Source: Anodontia alba
Taxonomy: Eukaryota; Mollusca; Bivalvia; Lucinida; Lucinidae
Assembly (NCBI GenBank): GCA_964016985.1
Contig: OZ024826.1
Span: 61,200,910-61,264,909, forward strand
DNA: 64,000 nucleotides
Direction: 5' to 3'
The notes beneath the pieces were generated by a model. The model saw only the letters and a list, made by a program, of their open reading frames with translations. It was not told where the DNA came from and did not search any database. The position numbers were made by a program, and so were the translations under genes. Positions 43,401 to 56,179 of the stretch are shown here, piece after piece; positions within the stretch are counted from its first letter, which is position 1; each line of letters starts with the position of its first letter.

Positions 43401-46400
43401 TTTGCCTGAATAAAATAATAAACCATTGTCATTTCTGGGGAATGGATACATTTGATAGATTTTCTGCAAATTGTTTACAAGGGAGATAACTTTTATCATT
43501 ACCTGTTTCCTTTCTTGCACATCAAGCCTCTTCTGAGGTCTACTCTAAAAAGAAAGACTTTGCTCCCAAGGGGAAGAAAATTCTATCCTTTTAGAGCAGA
43601 CCTTTTTCAGAAGGGAGCCAAAAAATGGACAGTATTGCCTCCCCTGAAAGTGTATTAATTTCCCAAGACAATTTTAGCATATGTTTACATGGTTTTTAAT
43701 CATGCGGATACCTGTACAAATTATCTTGTTTATACCTGTCCCTTGCCTGAATAAAAGCAGATAAACTGAAACCTCTTTATAAGAGGCTTTCAAACATAAG
43801 ACGTTTGATGGTAGAACCAAAAAGTGTTGCATCCAAGCAAAAATGCATAGATTATATAGAAAAATGACCATTTCTGGTCATTTTCCTATATAATCTATAC
43901 ATTTTTGTTTGGATACAACATGGTTGATTAACTAACATGCTTTGGATCCCAGCACGGGTGTTATAAAGAGGTTGTGATGCACAACACCAAACATACATCA
44001 AAGACAATTTTAGCATATGTTTACATGGTTTTTAATCATGCGGATACCTGTACAAATTATCTTGTTTATACCTGTCCCTTGCCTGAATAAAAGCAGATAA
44101 ACTGAAACCTCTTTATAAGAGGCTTTCAAACATAAGACGTTTGATGGTAGAACCAAAAAGTGTTGCATCCAAGCAAAAATGCATAGATTATATAGAAAAA
44201 TGACCATTTCTGGTCATTTTCCTATATAATCTATACATTTTTGTTTGGATACAACATGGTTGATTAACTAACATGCTTTGGATCCCAGCACGGGTGTTAT
44301 AAAGAGGTTGTGATGCACAACACCAAACATACATCAAAACATTAACCTTTGTAGCTAAAGAGAAACTGAAAAATTCAATGAACCTTGAAGTACAGGTTCA
44401 TTTGATTGTGTTGGGGTTTAACGACACGTCAACCCTTGAGGGTCATTTTGTGTCGTCTCCCAGAGAAAGGGAGAAAAGAGATAGAAGAGAGAGTAGAGGA
44501 GATGAAAGAGAGGGACAGGGAAGAAAGAGGAACAGGAATGAAAGTGAAGAAACAGAAGAAATAAAAACATTCCCCCTCTACCCTTACCCACTACAAGGAT
44601 AGCAGGCCTTGCCCAACTGTAAGCCAATATCAGTTGGACGCCCCGGTGATGTAAGATACACAGCACCTTCGCACCACCCGACCACCCCCGAAGTACAGGT
44701 TCAGGTCAAGGTCAAATATTAATGTTCGGTTTCACCTGCCCTCAACCAAATGCATCTGCAAACTTTCCATCAAGACCTTAATACCATTACAGGTCATGAA
44801 ACAGACCATAAAGTAAAGCTTTATTTTATTTTCCTAAGATAAAAAATATTAAAATAAATATCTCTTCACCTGCACAAAGGTTGAGAGTTGCATGAGCCAA
44901 CATATGATTTTAATGTTCTTCATCATGTACACAAAAAATCATAGCTAAAATATTTTAGGAAAGAACAGGAAATGTTTAACGGTGCTTGTATTGGCAATTG
45001 AGACTTTAAATGCATGGAAAGAAAAAAAAAAACGAATTGTTGAAAATGTTTTTATTTTCCTTAAGGGGAATATATACACATAGGGGTGGCAACCCTGTCA
45101 AATTATTTGCTTCCCCTCTCAAAAGGGGTCTAATCTTAAATGAAAGAATCTTTCCTTTTAAGAGAAGACCATTTTTCTCTAAAGGGACATGTTCAGAAAA
45201 CAAACAGTCATAAAAGTTGTCTTCCTTGTAATACTTGACAGACACTCTACCCAGTGTATCCAATCTCCTTAAGACTTATTTAAACAGTTCATATTCATAA
45301 ATACTCTATTTACAAGGTTTGTCCAAAAAGTTCTTGGACTGCATATGCAACTGCACTTCCTGCTGTTAAAATTTCATGAGAATTGGCCAAAAGTAAAATT
45401 TGTATATCAATTCGCATTGAGTTTTCAGATATACACTACAACCTCTTTATAACACTATTGTTGGGGTGCATAACATAAACCGTGTTAGTTAAGCAACTGT
45501 GTTATATCCAAACAAAAAATGTACAGTGTATAATCTATACATTTTTGGGATCCATCTTTGAACCGTGTTATATCCAGAACCGTGTTATAATGAACCGTGT
45601 TATAAAGAGGTTGTAGTGTAATAAGTATTAGTAGGATACATCAGAAAGTTTTAATACATGTTGGCATAGCAACACAGGGTGTCGGCCATGTAGCACTTCA
45701 GAAATTCTGATTTTGCCAACAAAATGCTTCTACTGAGTTTGTTAATATCTCTGTACTGAGTTGTCTCATGATATTGAAACTTATTAATTCAAAATAATTG
45801 TCTCCATATGCTATATTTGTGAAATTTGAACAACTAATAAAAAGGCATCTAGGAAATACTGAAAATTTGACGTAGCATGGCATATTTCTGAACATAAAAC
45901 TACGACGACATCACCAGATTCCATGGAGCTTGTTTTGGTGCTTGTACAAATACTCGAGCATAAACCAGTTAAATAATCAACTAAATATGCTTTTGTTATG
46001 GTAACATATTGCATTAAAATACACTTTTTGTACCAGTAAGAAAATACTTTCTTCTATTTTTTTATTTTTTCTTTCAAACTGGAAACTGTAGATTTCTAGT
46101 TTACTTCAGATATGGTTAGGCAATAAAAGTTGAGTTTCCAGTAATTTTAACACATAGGAATACATACCAGTCTATATCACATGAAACTATGAAATATTGC
46201 CAATGTGTGCATAAAAATTCTCCAAAACATTTAAGAAATACAACTAGTTTACATATTGTATATGAAAAACTAAGAAATTGTTGGTACTTCAATAGATTTT
46301 CATGGATGATTCCAAACCCATCAGAACAGTGATGCCACAGAATACATCAAAGTGATTTATGGTGCTTAAACTACATTATTTTTCACCCTGCAGTGCAAAA

Positions 46401-49400
46401 ACTAGTCTATCAATTCTCATGAAATTTTCATTGCAGTCAGTGAATGTTTAACTTTTCAGTGAGTATATCATTTTAAACTGATACAACCAATATCGTATGT
46501 TTTTGAACATGTCCACAAATTTTTTGTACAAACCTTGTATTTACAACTATTTTTATACCTAATTTTTACTATGATGAATAGGATCTTAGGACTTGTTATG
46601 GCAGAGTATTTGGTGATATTCTGGGATATTTTTGTTTTACTTCTCCATAAAAACATAAGTTGTGAGTACTCTTTTGGTAAAGCACTTCTAATGAGCACCC
46701 ACAACTTATGTTTTTATGGAGATGTTAAAATTATCCTAGAATTATCATCAAATATTCCTCTATAACAAGTCCTCAGAAACCTTACCCCATCAAGTACTGA
46801 CAACTGTTTTGACAGATGCTCTGCAAAGTTCTCAGCATTACTAATTGCAGTCTGTGTGTCTGACATCAGTGTCTCCAAATCCGACTCCTCTTTAGCTGTC
46901 AATGCCTGATAGTCCTCATCCATTGCAGTTAATGCTCCTTCTTCCTGGTTTGTTGAACGACTAGAAGGTTTGATGATTTCTTGATAAAAAACAGAAAAAA
47001 ATATTTCAGACATGTCACTGAAAAGAGGGATGAGCATATTATGCCAACTATAAGATATAAAGTATATGTGTCAACGTAAACTCTCCCTTGTTGAGGTAAA
47101 TCAATGTCAGAGGAAATATTTCTTTCCATCTTTTTTTTTTTTTCAAAATCCATCATGTGGGTCACAGAAGCCTGGTGGAACTAATTGTTTATTTATTTCA
47201 TATTTCAGATCATTTCTGGAATTGCCCAGCATTATTTCCTTTACATATAAAATTAGTTCAACCATTAAAAAACTGAATTCATGGCAATATATGGCTACAG
47301 ATTAATATAAAATTACAATACAATCAGCTGAATTAGAATTATTGCAGCAGTCTCTATTTTTATGTACATATTACAAAAATACCTCCATTTTTTGTTGTTG
47401 TTTTTTTCATCTCAAATAAAAATTACTTCTGTCAGGGCATTTTTTGCAAAACAGATTTTACTTTCAAACCTTATTTTTAGATAAAATAATCAATGCCAAA
47501 ATCTCTAAATGATCAATCACTTCTAATATAATGTTACATGGTTTCAATATTTGTTTCTTACCTTCCAACAATCTTCCTGGCACATTGATAAATTCTGGCT
47601 TACCAATTAAATATCTCTGGGATAACTGAAATTATGAAACACTATCTAGAATACAAAGGTGTTTACAAATAAACCTGACTTCTCCAACCATGATGAGTTA
47701 TGACATTTTTAGACAGAAGGTGGCTGCTGAGAACAGGCTGTCACCTGCAGTTTGGGCTAGTGACAAAAACAGTTCTTACCAGCCAACATGGCTGCTGACA
47801 ACCATCCATTAAAATACCTGTTAACACATATAATATAGAACAAAGGAATTTATTTGAAAATAATTAAGTCCGCAAATGACTTTTATTTTAATTGATTTAC
47901 AATCAGAAAGCAATTGTACGCAGTAAAATACATGTACAGTGTACATTTAATACACATGTGTATGCCTGTATTTTCAGTTTTAAATCCTTCTGCTTATTTA
48001 CTTTGCTGTACTTCAAAGAATCAAAGAGATTATTCAGTAAATTTATTATGAAATTATTTCAAAATAAAGCCAACCAAATCCAGTTAAAATAGATGCTATT
48101 TTATATTACCTTTCCGTAATATGATTGTTTACTTAATGAAAAGGGTTCCCAATGTGCAAAAGCCAACTGAGCCATGTCATGGGAAAAATGCCATTATAGC
48201 CTGCACATCTGTGCAGTCTCACCAGAATTTATGCTGTTTGCTCACTTAAGTGGTAGGTCAAGGGTAAACTTCAGTCAAAGAACTAGACATGTGGCCTTAC
48301 TAAGGGGCCAAGCATGAGCAATGGAAGACTGATTCAACAATAAGTCAACAATAAGACCTTTTTTCTCAAGATGTGGCTTATCTTATAACTATGTATATTC
48401 AGAACAATCTAAAACATAGCTGTCTGTGTTGGGGATGGGGGGTGGGGGTAGGGTAAATAGAACGAATATATCAAGACTGTAGACTAGAGTGATATGATAG
48501 TGAGGCAAGTCTGCTATCAGCTGTGAAGAAGTTAGGATGTCACATGATTTGGAAGGATACAGAGTGAGGCATCTACAATTATGTACATTTTTATGACATA
48601 GTACTCCAGCTGAAATTAAAGTCAGGTAGGGCATTTTAGCAGCCTTATACCAAAAACAAAATGCCCAAAAGATCTAGCATGCATCTCTCTACAATTTTAT
48701 AATAATATAATACATGGTTAATAGTCTACAATTTCAAACTTCTTAGATTTCTACAAATTCCATACACTTTACCACTCTCTGGGCTAATTCAGCAGATGAC
48801 AGACTGATGACAGTTTTCTTATTATTCCCAGAAAACAGGCTTTGGCATTTCATGCAAACTGTCTCCCAAGGCAAAAATTTGTTGCAAGGCTCTTCACTGC
48901 AATCAGTAGTGTGTCTGACTGCAGATCCACCAGTCATTCGAGCCCCAGCTCAACCACACAACTTTTGTGGAGATTGATCATGAAATAATTTCTATGGTCA
49001 TTCTCCCCTCTCCACTGAATCAAGAAGGGAAACAAACAAGAAGAAAATTTGCATGAAATGTCAAACCCTATTTTCTGGGAAAAATAAGAAAATTATTTCA
49101 AAATTCTTGCTGATTTTTTTCCCAGCATGCTAAACATTAAAGGGAAAGTTAGTAGAGGACCACACAAAGAGCATTGCTACCAAATCCAGTTTAAGCTGTT
49201 TCAAAAGAGACATCATTTACCATAACCAATTTGCCATTACAAGACTTTTTGACTGCCAAATTAAGTCTATTTCAGACCATTAATTATTACAGAGAAAGTT
49301 TAATCATTTTCCCATTATAAGTCTATCTGAAAGCATAAACATGCTCAAGGATTGTTACTGGCAAGTTTGGCTCAAACTACTTCTATGCTTTTGCAGATGC

Positions 49401-52400
49401 TTTTTAAATATTTTCTATTTTAAAAAAAATGTATTGTTTCTGTGGCAACCAATGAAAATAGCAGATGGGCATAAAACATAAACTTGGTTGAAGACTACCC
49501 AAGGAACATCATACCTAGTTAAATTCAAATTGTTTCATTGGTTATAGTCTGAGCATTATAACATAATGTTTGTGAACAAATTAGTATACTGTCAGTACTT
49601 CAGAAAGCCCTGAATTATTACCTTCCACAAACAGGTAATGAAAGCTTCCTTGTCCTCCACACTACTGGCACTCCACTTGTATACCTTCTCAAACAGCAGG
49701 TCAAACTCTACTGTGTCCTGAATCAAACAAAATTGTACAAATGGTTCATAGCTCTAGAAATTGATTGATTGTTTTGGGGTTTAACAACACGTCAACCCTT
49801 GTGGGTCATTTTGTGTCGTCTCCCAGAGAAAGGGAGAAAAGAGATAGAATAGACAGTAGAGGAGATGAAAGAGAGGGACAGGGAAGAAACAGGAAAAGGA
49901 ATGAAAGTGAAGAAACTGAAGAAATAAAAACATTTCCCCTCTACCCTTACCTGCTACAAGGATAGCAGGCCTTGCCCAACTGTAAGCCAATATCAGTTGG
50001 ACGCCCGGTGATGTAAGCTACACGACACCTTCGCCACACCCGACCACCCTCATCATAGCTCTAGAAAGAAAGTTTATTTCTTCACAAAAACATATATAAG
50101 GGGTACTCATTAGATGTGTCTCAATATATGCTTTTGTGGAGGAATAAGGAGGTCCTCAATTGTCTGGGGAAGAAAATATCATTTTATATATATACATACA
50201 CATTAACCTCTTTATAACACGGTTCGTTTTAACACGGTTTTGGATACAACAAAGATGGATCCAAAAAATGTATAGATTATACAGAAAAATGACCATAAAT
50301 GGTCATTTTTCTATATAATCTATACATTTTTGCTTAGATATAACACGGTTATATAACTAACACGGTTTATGCTTTGGACCCCAACAATAGTGTTATACAG
50401 AGGTTGTGGTGTATATGTTTGTGTGTGTGTGTTTTTTTGGCTGTAAAAGTACCTTATCTATAGTATGCATTTCAGGATTCCACATTCACTGTAACATTCT
50501 GATGCTGTGTAGACATTAAAATATTACAGCATCTTAATTCTTATATTGCAATTTACATGTAACCCTTTTCTTGCTAAACACGTCATGCCCTGTCTTAGCA
50601 AACAGTGTAGATCCAGATCAGTTGGCTTCTTCAGAAGCCAACATCTGGATCTACACTGTTTGTCATGAAAAATGTGAATTTCTATCAAAAACCCAGATCA
50701 AGTGATCTGATTGGCTGGAAATTAGAAGTGGGCATGGCATCTTAATTTATTCAGCATGAGAAGGGTTAGAAACAAGCCTGTTTTGATACTTGATGATGCA
50801 TCTAAAAATGCTGGCTGAACAGATAACGAACAGTCCTTGGTCAAACTGCTCCTTTAAGCCTTGTCATGCTGAATAAATTCAGAAGCCACACCCATTTCTA
50901 ATTGTCAGCCAATCAGATTACTTCATCCAGGATGATACAAATTCAGGTATTGAATGACAAACAGTGTAGATCAAGATCTACTGATCTGAATCTACACTGT
51001 TTGTCAAGGCAGCGAATATCAGTGTTCAGCAGGACAAGGTTAAAATGAAGTTTTTTAAAAGTAAAACATATTTTAACGAGTAATACTTAACCTATAGATA
51101 ATGTGCTATTCTATTCTGTTTTCACACCTTCCACAGAAAAAACGACCTTTCAGTCGTTAATTAAAGTCTTAAACCAGAAGGTCCCTTAGGCAGTTACCTG
51201 TGTGACGTAACTCTTCCCGCTCAATTGACCACGTGTCAGTTTCTTTTATGTGTAAAACAATAGACACAATTAGGAGAGATAAGCGAGGGTGGGCGGAGGG
51301 AGATAATTGATTATCTATAGGTTAAGTATTACTCGTTAAAATATGTTTTACTTTTAAAAAACTTCATTTTAACTTCATAATACATTAACCTATAGATAAT
51401 GTGCTAGAATTTGCAGAATAGGAGGGAGGTGCTCTCCTAATTCTAACACCAATAATATCTCACCACTTCTGGTTAAGACTCAGGAAACTCAAAGGAATCA
51501 GATACATTCTAATTCTATATTTAATAGAAAGAATGGTCTAGATTCACAAAATAGCTTTAAGGTGTTATGATCTAACAACCTTATATATATTAGTAGACTC
51601 TAGAGGAAGCCAGTTCTTAAGTCTCAGAGACCTAACATCGGCCCCCCCCTCTTTTTTTCTTTTTGGGAAACAACAATTGGCTTCAAAAAGAAAAGGGAGT
51701 CATTGAGACATAACATAAATATTCCATCGCAAAGTAAGCTAGGAATATAGAAATATTTTGAAAACAAAATTTGTAAAACAAAAAGCCAAGACCATACACT
51801 GTAAGTAGTCTATGTAGGATCTTGAATAAATAAGGAAAAGTCTACTCGGTGGAGTTTCCTATAGATAACTGACATATGTAGATATTTTGGATAAAATTCT
51901 AGATATGTGAAGCTATGTAATTGTAATAGTCTAAGCTATTAGAATTATAAACTAATTAAATTCTGTTAATTGGAGCGACAGGACAGTTTCCGATGAACAG
52001 ACACAGACTTAAAATAACCATAATGTGTAATTATTTCCCTTGATCAAATTAAAGAAGGGGAGATAATAAAAGTAGATGGAGTTAACTTAACTATAACTAA
52101 GTTATCCATCAGAAGAAAAAAGGTATAGACAAACATAATGGTTAAAACTATTGCTAGACTAATTGTATAACGAATTTTTAGTCAAGCAATAAAATAATAC
52201 AGAGTTTGCATATAACTGCTGGGAAGAAAAAACAACTTAAACCATTGATAATTAGTTTTGTCATAGACATATAAAAGCGTTTGATGTCCTGACAAAAAAA
52301 TAAAGAATAAACTGTCAACATCATAACTAAAGAGTTTGACAGACAATAAAAGAGATAAGAATAAGGTTGATCGCAGCAAACTGTATGACGGTCATATTTT

Positions 52401-55400
52401 GGCTAAATCTTACCGTATTGATAAGATTAAGCAATAATAAATAAGCTGGATAGAATCTTTCTATACCAGAAGATTGCCATGAAAAATACTCCTGAGTAAA
52501 TAATCATGGAAATCAAGAAATGTTAAAAATCCACTTTGATACGAATCAAAATGTTCATAAAAAGAGAAGGACTCAGAGAAAAGGTAATAGTGTGATAATC
52601 TCTGAAGAAAGATTATACAATAATACTGATTAATAATCTCAAAAAACACTTAATTTATAAGTTAAGAGATAGTATTACTATTCTATACGCATATTTAAGA
52701 ATAGTAAGAAATATATTAATACTAAATAAAAATTATACTACTGAACAAAATTCCCGCTATAAATCATAGGTTAAGCGTAACTATTATTTAAGCAAGGAAT
52801 TATTAAACATATAACTCTCTATAAAATTACTGCCCAGAAATTTTATAGATAAACATTCAATCAAATTTTTAGAATTGAATATTAATAGAATAAAATCTAT
52901 GTCTGCATAATTGGTAATTCCTGAAATATCAAATTACGTACTCGCAAATGAGTTCAGGAAGAAAATACATATATATACTCTCGAGATCTATGTGTAAACC
53001 ATAGAGAGTAATAATATTATTACCGCGATCCCTGACGGAAGGGTAAAAAAATGTATATGAAAGAGATAATAATTAATTTAACGTCATATAGGTTTAAGAT
53101 AAAATTTGTTTAATCTTTAACCAATATGCAGCAACAGTGACTCGATATTCTGTATTCGTACGTAGAAAAGGAGTACCTAGTCATTAGAATTTTGAATGAT
53201 TGAAATAGAGATAATGGGATCTAAAAGGATGTATCTCCATGAACTGAATCGAAGGATAATATCCATTCTAAAAAACTAGGGCTTGTTTTAGGCTTAGTTA
53301 AACAAGCGTAGAATTGAATTATTTTCAAGTATTCATGAAGTCGTTATGCTCTGAATACTGAGAAAAAAAAAAATTAAAATATTGTTTAGGAAATAAAAAA
53401 GTGACTGTTCCACAATGTTGTCTAGATTTAAACCTGGAACGTAGCGAGAAGGTCAATCTAATTTAAAAGTAAGATGAGAAAGATAAATAATGAAGATAGA
53501 TATATAAATATCGGAATAATATATTATCTCCAACAATTATCAAATAATCTGAATGTTTAAAGGCATAAATACTACTCGAAAGTTTATTTACCGAATGTAT
53601 AATCGGAGAAAACTTTCAGTATGTTCAAAAACGTATCACAAAAGTAAGATCTGACCAGGAACGTAGGTGCAGCACTTACTAAGTTGTGAAGTTAATATAA
53701 ACATATTTTATATTATAAATTGAAGCAGTGCATTTCAAAAACATCGACATCTTGAAATGACTTATTGTGTGGAAAAATAAATAAATATCCAGTTTCGGAA
53801 AGATATTTATCTATATATATAGACCATTTTTGATGCGGACTGGAAATCAAGATATTAATCTTTGCATTATTCGCAAACTGAACTTGAACTCTTAGCGAGA
53901 ATTACTATGATCCCTTTAACGAATGTAAACATAAAGGAGGGGTAAAGAGATAATTAAGAGTGTCTTAATTCTTTACCGGCTCGTAATTAAGGATGTTTTC
54001 CCTTTTGTCTAAGCCTAGACTATAGATTGATTAATATAATTATAATAATATCTGCTATTATGAGGTAAACTCTCGTTAATTAACCTCTAAGCATATATCA
54101 AAAATATATATCAACATAATCTAGAGCTTCGGTAAGTTTAGAGGAAGGAAATGATTGACTTTGGCAGTTTCTGAATAGTTACAAAGTCAATAAAACAAAA
54201 TATCAAAAGGAAAGTATTGTATATAAAATCTAATTTAGGCAATAATAATCTGTCACGTACTGAATAATTAATGCCTTTACTAAATATGTATCCATTGTCA
54301 ATACCAAAGTGCAAGAAAATTTTGATTGACATGGACTCTAGTTATAAATAAAATATTAGAGGTATAGAGCTAGTCGAAGCAAAACTATTCCTCAATAAGA
54401 TAAAGTAGACCTATAATATACGAGGATTAATTGGGTCTAGAATTATAATCATAATAAAATTATTATTCCAATATGAAGAATCTTCAGCGTAATAGATTCT
54501 TACTGAGGCAAAAATATCTGGTATATTGCTATCGTAGTCTTAAATGATCCAGAAGAAAAAATAAAACAGGCAAAGTAAAGAACGTATCGAATTATATCTA
54601 TGCCTAAATATAAGATTTTTTTCTTATTTATTATTTTATAGCAGAGTTTAGACAGAGCACGACTGACCTAGACTCTTATATAATCAATCAAAAGATAGTA
54701 TAAAATAGAATAATGGCTTATCGGATCAACTATTTTCCATGTAGAAAAGGCAAAAGGAAAATATGTACCTCAACTAGAATTTTAAATCGTAGTAATCTAG
54801 AGAGGTAGTGAATAAATAAATAAACTGTTAATTTATTTATCTGGTTGGTGTAAATTTCCGATACCTTAAGAATGAAAAATTAATAGAAAGTAGAAAAGAT
54901 CGATTGCTACTTTCTTGTCAATTTACTCCTTAGATTACATGCTGATTAAATATCGGAGCATGTAGAAGAAAAACAGGGGAGGAAAGAAGAAAAATTTTTA
55001 TATTTCGTGTATATTTTTCTTCTTATAAATAACGATAGTTTTATAGTTCACCTTTGCCCTAGAGCCGAATAAGGTGAATATGTAAGAAGTTAATCTCTTT
55101 GTAGCGAACAAACGAGATATAATTATAGCTGGAAGTATCTTCTACACTTAGTGAATGAATTGCGAATTTGATCGTAACCGATAATTCTTAATTCATTTTC
55201 AATAATAAATATATATATAGAATTTAAGTCAAGTTCAAAAGTAACTGGACAGAATTCAACAATATAAATGGCTACTAGGTATTAGAACCCATCGCTGTCA
55301 TTCAATAACCTATAATCCAAGACTATACATGTCTATAGTGGTTATATATGAATATATGTTGAGCCTGGAACACACTAGTAATCCGACACAAAGTGTACGA

Positions 55401-56140
55401 AACTACTGCCCGGTGGAATTTCGTTAGAATGACCTGGCACTACTCTACGAAGTGCCTCCCTATGAAATTTTCGTTAGAGCCGGAATTTAAACGCTGTCTA
55501 GCGAATTAAAGAGATAAAACATCATTTGAATGACCTGGCACTAGTCTACGAACTGCTGCCCGGTAAGAATTTTGTTATAGTCGGAAGTTTAACTCTTTCT
55601 AGCGGATAAAAGAGATAAAACATAAGTTAATTTAAAATATTAATGGAATTACACACCTATAATAAGTCAATGGAATATTAAAAATTCTAGTCTGATTTGG
55701 GAAAGACTGTACAGAATTTTTTGTATAAAAAGTTATTATGTATTTCACTTAATAACCTATATCCATTGACTTAAACGTGAATGGAGCTCTATGAACGATA
55801 ATAGATTGTTCGGGAATTAGTAATCATTATTTTGACACTAGTTACCCGACACAATGACCGGACACTAATATTCGTAACTGTTGCCCGGTAAAGTTACAAG
55901 AAATTTGACAAATTGATCGGATAGTAGTATTCGTAACTCTAGTCCGATGAAAAAGGGAGATTATATATGAAAACTGAGCGGGCACAAGTATTCGAAACTT
56001 TTTCCCGAAGATAATTAATTATAAGGCAAAAATTGACCAGACACTTTCTGTAAAAGTTTGCCTGGTGAAAAATCAGAAATAATATAATAATATGACCGGG
56101 TATAAGTATCAGAAATATTACTGATACTTTGCCCAGTGAA

Positions 56141-56179
<39 letters not shown>

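Noticed and set aside
43674..44207. Two identical 65-codon minus-strand frames as a conserved small protein pair
   Set aside because: Explained entirely by the 336-bp tandem duplication and by MITE sequence.
19710..49965. 66-74 codon frames starting MIVLGFN in four places as a gene family
   Set aside because: They are the shared sequence of the SINE-like family read on the opposite strand, with varying frames and ends.
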